A stretch of 64,000 nt of DNA from VXMF01 sp965206775 (lineage in GTDB: Bacteria > Acidobacteriota > Terriglobia > Bryobacterales > UBA6623), in assembly GCA_965206775.1 (NCBI GenBank), contig CBDBKU010000003.1, positions 2,542,001 through 2,606,000 of the forward strand, read 5' to 3'. The notes under the pieces were generated by a model, which was not told where the DNA came from, searched no databases, and saw nothing but the letters and a program-made list of their open reading frames with translations. The translations under genes were made by a program, and so were the position numbers. Positions 1 through 7,707 of this stretch are shown here, piece by piece. The first letter of the stretch is position 1; the number at the start of each line of letters is the position of its first letter.

Positions 1-621
1 GGCCGAATCCCGTCCCTCCGGCTGCGGGCGCCGCAGGCGCCTGGCGGCGTGGTCGCGCAACACATGGGCGAGCCGTTCCCCGACCGGAACCAGGCGCGAC
101 TTGTAGAACTTCGAATCGCGAACGGTGAGCACCGCGTCATCAAGGTCGACATCCGCGAGCGTGAGTCGGAGCGCTTCGCCGCTGCGCAGTCCGGATCCGT
201 GCAGCAGCAGGATCAAGGTCCTTAGGGTGTCGCCGTCCAGTTGCCTTGCACGGGCGCGGGAGGCTGCGGTCGAGCCGAGAAGACGCCGAACTTCGTCCCC
301 AGTGTAAATGTAGGGCGGCAGGGGCGCCGATGCCCTCGGCTCGCTCTCCCGTTCGGGCAGCGGAAACCGGGTCGCGTGGCCGCGACTGATGGCAAAGCGG
401 TACAATCCAGACAGAGCAGTGTACTTGGCATTCCGGTAGCTGGTCGGCGGTCGGGTCCCTGCGAGGAAGGTACGGACCGCGTCCCTCGTGACCGCATCGC
501 AGGGGGCATCCGCATCGACCCCCTTCAGGAACCGACGCAGTATCCTGGCACCGTCGTCGAACTTCGTGCCGTGGGATCGCCGCCAGAGGATGTACGTGTC
601 GATGGCCTCGCCCAGAGTCAT
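1..621 (-). CDS. Tyrosine site-specific recombinase, second of a tandem set, cut by the window edge
   Basis: This integrase-family enzyme would cut and rejoin DNA at element ends. Reading down from ATG at 621, the frame stays open to base 1, so the C-terminal half with the later catalytic residues lies outside. An N-terminal SAM-like core-binding domain (residues 1-95, starting MTLGEAIDTYILWRRSHGTK) is followed by the start of the catalytic domain, with the arginine of the first conserved box in GSGLRSGEALRL near residue 145. The start overlaps the stop of the upstream recombinase by four bases (ATGA, 618-621), so the two were translationally coupled. Tandem overlapping recombinases are the mark of recombinase-in-trio (RIT) or Tn554-like elements; a third gene would lie beyond the left edge. 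Confidence 0.85.
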   Translation of the reverse strand, partial: MTLGEAIDTYILWRRSHGTKFDDGARILRRFLKGVDADAPCDAVTRDAVRTFLAGTRPPTSYRNAKYTALSGLYRFAISRGHATRFPLPERESEPRASAPLPPYIYTGDEVRRLLGSTAASRARARQLDGDTLRTLILLLHGSGLRSGEALRLTLADVDLDDAVLTVRDSKFYKSRLVPVGERLAHVLRDHAARRLRRPQPEGRDSA

Positions 622-1590
622 GACAGGTCTCCCGGATCGCAATCCGCAACCTCGCGCAGGGCCTTGAGATCGATTCTTGCGTAGATCGCCGTGGTGGAGG
701 GGCTGCGGTGGCCGAGATAGTCTCCGATCACCTTCATCGACATCCCCTGGTCGAGAAGGTGCTGGGCTGCCGCATGGCGCAGCGCATGCGCCCCGCGACA
801 CGGTGCCCGTATGCCGAGGCGGTCTGCGCGACGCCTGACGACACCGGAGCAAGCACGACTGTCGATCGCCTGGAACGGGGCCTTGAGGGTGAGGAACAGG
901 GTCCGGTCAGGATGTCGGGGACGGACCTCGCGAAGATAGCGCAGGAGCGCGTGTCCGGCAGCGGGCGAGAGCGGAAGGAGACGCGTGGTTCCCGGCTTCG
1001 GGCAGCGGACGCGAAGCGTCTCCTCCAGCCAGTCGACATCGTCAAGCCGCAGGCCGGCGACCTCGCCGGACCGGAGACCGTAGGTGATGAACAGCATCAG
1101 CATGGCCCGGTCGCGGATATCGGACGGCTGGTCGCCCTCGGTCGTGGCCAGCAGGCGAATGACATCGCCGCGGGCGAACCCGCGCGGGATCCCGGTCTCC
1201 GCATACACCCGGGGCGGCACGATCGCCACGGACAGGTCCGGTGTGCACAAGCCGCGGGATTCTGCGAAGAGGAAGAAAGCGCGAAGACGCCGCGCGTAGA
1301 TGTTCCGCGTCCTCCGGCCGAGCTGTCTCTCGGCGTACCATGCGGCGCATGTTCGGTCGATGTCGGAGATGGTGATTGCAGACAGGACGGTGCCGCTCGG
1401 AGCAAGCCGGTCGAAGAAGTCTTCGACGACCCGACGTAGAGCACCGACGGTTGTCTGCGAGAGCCCGCGGTCTCGGCGCATCCAGTCCACCCAGACATCG
1501 AGTTCGACGGCATGGGAGTGGCGCACCGCTCCCGGCTCTTCCAGCCGACCGAGGAACCGCATCCACCGCACGGCGTTAGCAACAAAAACC

Positions 1591-3430
1591 GTAACTCCCT
1601 AGGTACCCTCCAAGGGAATGAGTCTCGAATCGATGGGGCACGTGGGGTATGTGGGCCGCTCGGGCCGATCACGGTCGATCAGGCCTCAGGGCTACGTCTG
1701 GGATTCCACTCTCGCCAGCAGGGCGCCCGGCCCTTGTAACAAGGCCTCAATTTGGTTCAGCCCCTGCTTGCGCGCCGTCGACAGCACGCTGCGTAGCGTG
1801 GCGAAGTCCTGCGCACCCTGCTCGGAGCGGAACCCGCCCGAGATCTTCATCCGCAGCTTCATCATCCGCAGGTCCTGCTCGGCCTGGTTGTTCGTGAACG
1901 GCACCCGCTCATCCTGCAGAAAGCGCAACACCGAGGCCCGCCTCTGCCGCAGCCGCAAGGCCAGATTATGCCCGGGCCGACGCTTCTTGCGGCCCCGCCG
2001 TCCCGGTTGGGCGGGTCGCAACGGCTCCAACCCCTCGTGATAGGCCAACGCCTCCCGCACCAACTCGTCGTAGCGGCCCTCGATCTTCTCCAACAGCGAC
2101 CGCGGCAGCGCCACCCCCCGCTCTCGTGCGCTGTCCACCACCCGCTTCGCCCTCCGCAGCAACTGCTGCATCCGCCGTGCCCAGTCTTCCCCGTCGATCT
2201 TCGCCAACGCCTCTAACTCGCGCAAATGGTGGATGTTACACATCGCGTGCAGCACTCCCCCCACCGTGAAGTACGAGGCCCAGTGGTCATGCACCAGGAT
2301 GCCTCGCAACCCCGCCAACACGCCTCCCCGCTGGCGGCTCGTCCGGTAGTAGGTCAGCTTCGCCGTGCTCAGCACATGCAACCACTGCCCCCGTCCCGCA
2401 ATCCGGAAGCCCGTCTCGTCCAGATGCTTCACCCCAGGGCAGCTCACCAGCAGGTCTCGCACCCGCTCGGCCCAACTCCGCCAGCTCCGCGCCGCCTTGC
2501 GGCTCATCCCCGCCAGCGTCGCCGCGCACAACGCCACCCCGAACAGGTCCCGGAAGATCTCCGCCAGCCGATCCTCCGGCAGGAAATGGGCGTTCTGCAA
2601 GTAAACTGCCGTGGCCGCGATCCGCGGCCCGTACTGCACCGGCGCGGTCACGCCCGCCGGGAACGCGGCCCGCGTCAGCTGACCGCACTGCTGGCAGCGA
2701 CAGCCCCAAGCCTGGTGCTCGGTCACTTCCGGCACTGGCGCGGGTAGATCATAGACCTGCCGACGCTGCGGCTCGCCCTCCCCATCGGCCGCCGACAACG
2801 CCTCTCCGCACCGGCTGCAATCCGCCGGCCAGTGGGCCTGGGTCCGGTCCGGCGTGTCCGTCTGGCTCAGCGTCGTGCCCGTGTGACCGGGCTGCCCCCC
2901 GGACCGCTTGCCAGACTGACGACGCTGGCTGCGCGTCCGTCGCGCTGCCGGCGGCTTGGCCGGCCCATCGCTCGACGGTGGTTTCCCGCTGTTGCTGCTG
3001 TCGAGGCCCAACCGCCGCTGCAATTCCTGCACTTGCTCCTGCAACGCCTGCAACTGCCTCGTCAACTCCTCCTGCCCGGCCTGCAACCGGGTGTTTGCGG
3101 CCCGCAACTGAGCGTTCTCGGCTTGGAACTGGGCGTTCTCGGCTTGGAGTCGGGCGTTTGCGGCCTCCAATTGCGCCAGACGCGGCTCGCTGTCGGTTCG
3201 CTCGGCTTTCATCTCGCTGCCGCCAGTCCGGCCCGTCGCGAGCGCAGCGGCTGGCTCGCAACGGTCTGAACACACAGAACATTACTATTGCTACATGGTT
3301 TCCCAGCAGAAAGTCAAGTGCTGGGCCTTCCGGCCATCCCGGTGTGCGGTTTCCGTGGAACCATCCGTCCTCCACTCCCTCTATGCGGCACGCACCACCT
3401 GAGTATGGCTGGGGGTACCTGAGGAGTTAC
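1591..3430. mobile_element. IS66-family insertion sequence, 1840 bp, exact 8-bp target duplication
   Basis: Both ends begin GTAACTCC when read inward (1591-1598 and the complement of 3423-3430). They continue with nearly matching inverted repeats, each holding AGGTACCC. The flanks are identical 8-mers, CAAAAACC at 1583-1590 and again at 3431-3438. An 8-bp duplication is what IS66 elements make. The element holds one transposase gene (tnpC type) and no visible tnpA or tnpB accessory genes, as in the short IS66 subgroup. It sits inside a tyrosine-recombinase gene in the same orientation. The exact target copies and near-identical ends suggest a recent insertion. Confidence 0.95.
1692..3212 (-). 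CDS. tnpC: IS66-family transposase (TnpC)
   Basis: DDE transposase of the IS66 family, about 506 residues. ATG 3212 is taken as start because the coiled-coil begins there; an in-frame start exists at 3275. Residues 10-75 are a Leu/Gln-rich coiled coil with repeated QAENAQ-type units. Next come the SNSGKPPSSD motif and the basic GKRSGGQPGH stretch that mark this family. A zinc-finger-like region holds pairs of Cys (CSRCGE, CRCQQCG). Catalytic acids lie in HLDETGF, LVHDHWASY and NNQAEQDLRM, the last before the usual MKISGGFRS. The frame is uninterrupted, so the element may be active. Confidence 0.93.
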   Translation of the reverse strand: MKAERTDSEPRLAQLEAANARLQAENAQFQAENAQLRAANTRLQAGQEELTRQLQALQEQVQELQRRLGLDSSNSGKPPSSDGPAKPPAARRTRSQRRQSGKRSGGQPGHTGTTLSQTDTPDRTQAHWPADCSRCGEALSAADGEGEPQRRQVYDLPAPVPEVTEHQAWGCRCQQCGQLTRAAFPAGVTAPVQYGPRIAATAVYLQNAHFLPEDRLAEIFRDLFGVALCAATLAGMSRKAARSWRSWAERVRDLLVSCPGVKHLDETGFRIAGRGQWLHVLSTAKLTYYRTSRQRGGVLAGLRGILVHDHWASYFTVGGVLHAMCNIHHLRELEALAKIDGEDWARRMQQLLRRAKRVVDSARERGVALPRSLLEKIEGRYDELVREALAYHEGLEPLRPAQPGRRGRKKRRPGHNLALRLRQRRASVLRFLQDERVPFTNNQAEQDLRMMKLRMKISGGFRSEQGAQDFATLRSVLSTARKQGLNQIEALLQGPGALLARVESQT

Positions 3431-3849
3431 CAAAAACCTTGATGACACTGGCCGACGCCTGTCGGGGAAATCCTGACCCGCCCCCAGCCGAACGGACCGC
3501 GGCCTCGATCCGGACAACGCTGACCGACTGGTCGTCGGTCAGTTCCAGGAGCCGAACCAGGCGTAGCTGGCTGCACGCATGATGCCGCAGGGAGGTTGTC
3601 CCGGATCCGGATTCCCGTAGATGGTGCAGAAAGCTCAGCCGCTCATCGGCAAGCGGCGCCGAGCTGTACGCCTCAATCGTATCGGGACATTTGAACAGAT
3701 TGTCGAACATGATCGTCTCTCCTTGGAATTCAAAACGACGATCATCGGTCACTCTGAGCGCAGAAAGGAATGTTGCGGAGAGTCCGGCTTCACCGCTGAG
3801 AGACAAGCGCATTCCGGCGCATCGCAACATTCCCCGCACCGCAACATGT

Positions 3850-3881
3850 CACCATAAATGTTGCGCGCAACATTTATGGTG
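3850..3881. repeat. 32-bp perfect palindrome with neighbouring CGCAACAT copies
   Basis: The two 16-base arms (3850-3865 and 3866-3881) are exact reverse complements with no spacer; each contains the unit AATGTTGCG. Two further copies of CGCAACAT lie next to it, around 3824-3831 and 3840-3847. The palindrome is about 140 bases upstream of the split recombinase start (3710), and its outer edge is where a DDE-transposase reading frame stops matching. I infer this is the end of the recombinase element and a recombinase-binding site. It could instead be an operator for a regulator of the same element. Confidence 0.6.
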
Positions 3882-4030
3882 GTACTCGCCTTCGATCCAG
3901 ACCGCGAGACGGCGGTTCAGGGCCGCCAGGCTGACCCGGTCTTCCGGGCGCAAGACCGGCAGGAGCTCGGCCCGTACGCGGCGGAAAAATCTCTCGATCT
4001 TGCCCTTGGAAAGAGCCGTCAACTGCACTC
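3882..4030 (-). pseudogene. 3' fragment of a DDE (rve-type) transposase
   Basis: A frame without a start codon encodes about 45 residues including SKGKIERFFRRVRAEL and LAALNRRLAVWIEGEYH. These match the region after the catalytic Glu of rve/IS481-like integrase-type transposases (SKGK.ERFF...; ...L...L..W...YH). The catalytic Asp residues are missing and similarity ends exactly at the palindrome at 3881, as if the recombinase element had landed in an older transposase gene. It is too short to be functional. Confidence 0.55.
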
Positions 4031-4060
4031 GGCGCGGACGGTGCGAGCCGGATCATTCGT

Positions 4061-4312
4061 GTGACACATCCATTCCATCCCTTGCGTGGCTGCGCGTTCC
4101 GCTTGGTGTACCGCAAGTCCTGCTGGGGGCTGGACCGCGTGTTCTGCGAGGGGGAAGACGGCAGGATCGAGTCGTTTCCTACCTCTTGGACCGATTTCGC
4201 TGCCGAAGATGCGTTCGTGAAGGTGTCTGTGGGGCGGAGCGCGTTTCGGGTCGCTGATCTGCTCGAACTGGCGAAGTACGTGGACCGGGCGAAACCAACG
4301 GGTGTAAAGTGA
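4061..4312 (+). CDS. DUF5372 (Y4bD/Y4pK-like) small protein
   Basis: A protein of 83 residues starting from GTG, with the pattern THPFHPLRG ... LDRVFCE ... PTSWTDFAAEDAF ... VSVGRSAFRVADLLELA. I recognise this as the DUF5372 family, once called Y4bD/Y4pK, which is common on Rhizobium plasmids and in other repeat-rich regions next to transposases or recombinases. Its function is unknown. There is no convincing ribosome site; the in-frame ATT at 4055 may be the real start, since relatives often have a few residues before the THPFHP motif. It lies between a transposase fragment and an HTH gene, fitting an accessory of the invaded element. Confidence 0.65.
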   Translation: MTHPFHPLRGCAFRLVYRKSCWGLDRVFCEGEDGRIESFPTSWTDFAAEDAFVKVSVGRSAFRVADLLELAKYVDRAKPTGVK

Positions 4313-4504
4313 ATTACGCCGCATCTGTAAGAATGTTTCTGCCCATCCCGTTGCGGTGGAATCGCGGAGGACGTGCCATGCGAGACAGCATTGAGGGCAA
4401 ATTCCCCCGGGAGATAGGGGAAATCCGCTCCGGGAAGCCGCTTGACATCGCAGAGGAAGTGCGCTTAAATATATTTACAGTCCGATCTGGAGTCCCCACC
4501 CCTC

Positions 4505-4960
4505 ATGCCGCACAAGCCCAGCCCGCCCAAGACCGCAGCCCTGCGCCGGCACAGCGCCCTCAACCCGCACCCCGAGAAGGTGCGCGACGAACGGTTCCAC
4601 TCCCACCCGTTCTTCGATCCCCGCGATATCGTCCAGGTCAAGTACGAAATGCTGCGATGCGTTCGCCAGGACGGCGCGTCCGTCAGCGAGAGTGCCGCAC
4701 GGTTCGGGCTGACGCGCCCGACCTGGTATCAGGCGCAACGGGCCTACGCAGCCGGCGGGCTGCCGGCGCTGGTGCCTGCCAAGCCGGGCCCGCGACGGGC
4801 CCGCAAGCTGGGTGCCGAGGTGGTCGCGGCGCTACGCACGGCCAAGGCGGGCCAGCCCGACCTGCGTTCCCGGGAACTGGTGGAACTGGTCCGCGAGCGG
4901 TTCGGACTGTCGGTGCACCGGCGCAGTGTCGAACGGGCGCTGGCGCGGGAAAAAAAATGA
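4505..4960 (+). CDS. Helix-turn-helix protein of a transposon accessory type
   Basis: A protein of 151 residues from ATG 4505, with GGAG about 15 bases upstream. Residues 40-80 hold a helix-turn-helix (MLRCVRQDGASVSESAARFG, then LTRPTWYQAQRAY) like the first DNA-binding helix pair of IS481/IS3-class proteins. Residues 95-150 hold a second helical unit ending LSVHRRSVERALAREKK. Such proteins occur next to DUF5372 and recombinase genes. A short ORF overlaps its stop by ATGA at 4957 but ends after 27 codons, so the following gene of the element is truncated. A second ATG with a good GGAGGA site lies at 4378 in another frame and opens only a short, unrecognised reading frame. Confidence 0.55.
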   Translation: MPHKPSPPKTAALRRHSALNPHPEKVRDERFHSHPFFDPRDIVQVKYEMLRCVRQDGASVSESAARFGLTRPTWYQAQRAYAAGGLPALVPAKPGPRRARKLGAEVVAALRTAKAGQPDLRSRELVELVRERFGLSVHRRSVERALAREKK

Positions 4961-5018
4961 CCGCCTGCCCGCCAGCGGATCCGGCGGGTACGCAGGAGCC
5001 TCGCTGCACCTGGGGTGG

Positions 5019-5204
5019 CTACGAGATGGTGGACAGGTAGAGGTGCGGTAGGTGCAGTAGCTCCAGAGAGGGCGGCACCAGCCGGCAGCCGCTCCGCGGG
5101 TGGTACGGGCAGGCCGGCGGGCTTGCGTCCCACCAGGCCTTCCGCGTAACGTAGTCCTCGACGGTGAGGTCCGTGCCGTATCGAATCTGGATAGCGCCGT
5201 CCAC
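5019..5204 (-). pseudogene. Fragment of an unidentified Cys/His-rich protein
   Basis: Reading down from GTG 5204, about 45 residues (IQIRYGTDLTVEDYVTRKAW, then CPYHPRSGC) look like real protein rather than random translation: acidic/aromatic rich with a C..H....C pattern. The sequence then turns into Leu-rich nonsense and stops at 5019. I do not recognise a named family. It is probably the start of an element-borne gene truncated near 5080, opposite to the HTH gene. Confidence 0.3.
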
Positions 5205-5426
5205 GGCCCGGCGAGTGGAGATCGTGCGGGCCACCCCTATTGGACCGGGCCGCTCCCCTGAACGCAATCGCATCGGACCGGCCCGGTTCCCCGTGGCACC
5301 CGCTCGGCGGCCGCTACATGCGGCTCCTGCTGCTAACGGCTACTCCATCTCCGGCTCCAGACCCGGCACTGCCAGCTTCGAGGTTACGGCCAGCACTCTA
5401 CGAAACCGCCCGTCCCGGATTCGACC

Positions 5427-5502
5427 GCTCTCCCACCCAATCCGTAACGAAATAATCCGGGCCTAGACGCGACGATCCCACGAATCAATCCGGGATTCAA
5501 CA
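5427..5502. repeat. Dispersed repeat, copy A
   Basis: 76 bases related to 17847-17923. Shared blocks include TCCCACCCAAT, CGTAACG, GACGATCCCACGAA and GGGATTCAACA at the same spacing apart from one base. Copy B lies in the tail of a broken membrane-protein gene. No transposase is nearby, so this may be an old end of an insertion element or a non-autonomous repeat. Confidence 0.6.
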
Positions 5503-5838
5503 GGGGTGCACCCATCGTAGGGCCTGGTGGTTCGTCTGTGGGCTTCGCCCCCGCCCTCAGTCTTGCTCCCCAAGCCGCGTTTCCAAGAGCTGGGACAGTG
5601 AATTCCGTCGAGAAGACCGTGCGGAAGGGCATTGCGGATCCACGAGAGATGAAGGAGCCTAGAACTACGACAAATCAACTGACAGACTTTCGACAAGACA
5701 ACTGTCAGCTCACAGCCTGGGTTGCGCGCCATTGATCGAGAGGATTTCCTCGACAGACACCCAATTCCAATCCAAGATCACCCCCTAGGAGGACACCTTA
5801 TGCTGAACCGATGGCCTCCCGAGAACGATGGCCTGTTG

Positions 5839-7374
5839 TCACCGGCCACAGCAGCCGTCCAACAGGAAATCATGAAGATTCCGGATCACATCCCGGGCTC
5901 GCTCCGGTCGGTTCACCGCGTCAAACAGTGCCGCGAGACTCCGATACGCATCCTCCCGGCCGGGGTCCAGCTCGATGGCACGCTCGAAACGCTTGATGGC
6001 TTCGCTTGTCCTTCCAAGAGCAGCGTAGGCGCTGCCGAGATAGAGGTGGTGATCCGCACGATCCGGTTCTCGTACGATCGCAGCCTCCAGCAAGGCGACG
6101 GAATCGGCAAACCTCCGTTCGCCGTAGCACGCTCTCGCCATCGCCGACATCACCTCCGTGTCCTCGGGAAACCGCTCTTGGACGGCGGTGAGTAGAGCCA
6201 GCCCTTCCTTCATCGCTGAGCCGTATTGATAGCGCTCGCCCATCTCGATCGACGCCAGCCCGAAGTTTCGCTCCCGCAGCCCCGCAGGCGGTTCCCGCCA
6301 TGCGGTCACTCGGCGTGCTCCCGGCCTGCCTGACTGCTTTCGGGGTCTGCGCAAAATTTCATGATCCGTGAGAGCGACATGCGCCACGTTGTTGGCACTA
6401 AGACGCGGCATATGGCAACTGACGCAGCCTTCGGTGGGCGGCTCGTGGGTCTCGAAAAGCTCACCACCGTGGCAGTCAATGCATCGGTCGCGGTAGTAAC
6501 TCTCCGGATCAGTGACCGGATCATGCGGGTTGTGGCATGTCCCACACCACATCTCTCCTTGGCTCGCCTGGGCGCAAGCACTGAGGGCAAGCAGTTCCGC
6601 GTGGCTCACGGCCTTCACTTCCGACACTGCAGCCCCTTTCTCTCGTTCCAGGACATACACGGTCCACGCGTCCTCCAGGACCATGCCCGGCTGAAAGTCA
6701 GCCACGCTGAGCCCGGGACTAGGCACTCGCACCTCCCCGGCCACATGGCACTGCTCGCACACGCTGGCTCGAGCCCGAGGCGGGAGCCTTGCGGGATTTA
6801 CGATCGTCCCGGGCGACGGCTTCGCCACGTGCTGGTCCCCTGGACCGTGGCAGCGGTTACAGGAAATCGGCTCCAGCGAGACAGTCGGATCGTGATAGCG
6901 GTTGCGAGTTCCAGCCACCGGTCGCAGACCTCCGGCGTGACACTGCAGGCATTCCATTTCCACTGGCCGGGTGAAGTCAGCATTCGGATCATCGTTGTAT
7001 CCGGGGGACATCGCCCACCCACCGCGTGCCGCGTAGAAGGAAACAGGGGATTGGAACAGGTATCCCCGAATGCTTGCCAAATAGCTGCGGCCGGTTCGTC
7101 CCGACCCCACGAAGGCAGGGATGTCGTACTCGACGGTTCGCGCGCCGCGGACCATCCGGTGGCGCATGCCGGTCTCAGACTGGTCGATCTCGAAACGGCT
7201 CGCCGAGACGTTGTGTATGACGAGTCCTTCTGGATGGCCTGTGGGCCGGCCCACAGAGCGAGCCATGCCGGAAGCCGCGTATCCTTCTACTTCCTTCGGA
7301 TGGCAGCTGGCACAAGGATGCTGGCAAAGCGCCGGGAAAGCGACTACCAGTCCCAACAGAACCAGCCATGTCAC
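5839..7374 (-). CDS. Secreted heptaheme cytochrome c with C-terminal TPR repeats
   Basis: A protein of 511 residues from GTG 7374. Residues 1-18 are a signal peptide. Seven CXXCH haem sites lie at residues 21-25, 142-146, 172-176, 206-210, 277-281, 298-302 and 317-321. Several His residues between them could be second ligands. From about 385 to the end are TPR units (for example HHLYLGSAYAALGRTSEAIK). This architecture is common in Acidobacteriota and related soil and marine bacteria, and is thought to be a periplasmic electron carrier or scaffold; the substrate is unknown. Cysteines 17 and 508-509 are outside the haem sites. It stands alone on its strand below the TonB receptor gene, separated by a hairpin. 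Confidence 0.85.
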   Translation of the reverse strand: MTWLVLLGLVVAFPALCQHPCASCHPKEVEGYAASGMARSVGRPTGHPEGLVIHNVSASRFEIDQSETGMRHRMVRGARTVEYDIPAFVGSGRTGRSYLASIRGYLFQSPVSFYAARGGWAMSPGYNDDPNADFTRPVEMECLQCHAGGLRPVAGTRNRYHDPTVSLEPISCNRCHGPGDQHVAKPSPGTIVNPARLPPRARASVCEQCHVAGEVRVPSPGLSVADFQPGMVLEDAWTVYVLEREKGAAVSEVKAVSHAELLALSACAQASQGEMWCGTCHNPHDPVTDPESYYRDRCIDCHGGELFETHEPPTEGCVSCHMPRLSANNVAHVALTDHEILRRPRKQSGRPGARRVTAWREPPAGLRERNFGLASIEMGERYQYGSAMKEGLALLTAVQERFPEDTEVMSAMARACYGERRFADSVALLEAAIVREPDRADHHLYLGSAYAALGRTSEAIKRFERAIELDPGREDAYRSLAALFDAVNRPERARDVIRNLHDFLLDGCCGR

Positions 7375-7618
7375 GGCCCTACTCTACTCCCGTGCTTGAC
7401 GTAAGGACTCTCACGAGATCCCCTCGAATGGATCACGTCGGTTGGCGCCGCTGTCCCCTGCGGCGCTCGAAGCATTTGCCGGCGATTCCACCAAGCTGCG
7501 CGGGAGGCGTCCGAGGTCCGCGGCAGATCCTCTCCCAGATCCACAATGGCAATCGGTTGGGCGCGAGCTATCCCGCAAAACCCAGCGATACCCCACAAGT
7601 CGAACGCTTCTCTCGCCC

Positions 7619-7654
7619 GCGGCGGGCGGCAGCAGACCGGCTGCCGCCCGCCGC
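7619..7654. terminator. Strong GC hairpin between the receptor and cytochrome genes
   Basis: Two exact 14-base arms (7619-7632 and 7641-7654, GCGGCGGGCGGCAG and its complement) flank an 8-base loop. It lies 54 bases past the stop of the receptor gene on the minus strand. There is no long T-run on that side and a short TTT on the plus side, so it may end transcription with Rho or protect the 3' end. The rest of 7375-7707 shows nothing else. Confidence 0.6.
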
Positions 7655-7707
7655 GTTTCTCCACCGCTAAGCGGCTTGGGCCGAACTCGGCCCTGGGCAA
7701 AGCCTCG

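Larger units (their letters stand above)
618..3710 (-). pseudogene. Tyrosine recombinase split by an IS66 insertion
   Basis: The gene starts at ATG 3710, nine bases below an AAGGAG-type ribosome site (within 3713-3722), and runs to 3431. The IS66 element fills the gap and coding resumes at 1582-618. Removing the IS and one copy of its 8-bp target duplication gives 1245 bases, exactly 415 codons in one frame, joining ...SVIKVF to VANAVRWMRF. The catalytic part is intact: GLRSGEVAGL (Arg), a Lys in the beta-hairpin, HALRH (His and Arg), GHRS (His) and IYARID (Tyr nucleophile). The N-terminal third resembles the recombinase starting at 63291 (both begin MF..LF and share a coiled N-terminal region). 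The remaining 3' ORF could still be translated from GTG 1571 as a 317-residue protein, but it would lack the N-terminal region. Confidence 0.9.
4961..5838. other. 878-bp stretch without an intact gene
   Basis: Apart from the fragment at 5019-5204 and repeat copy A at 5427-5502, I see no convincing gene, RNA or terminator. Codon pattern is lost in all frames. It separates the mobile-element pile-up from the chromosomal cytochrome gene. Confidence 0.5.
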
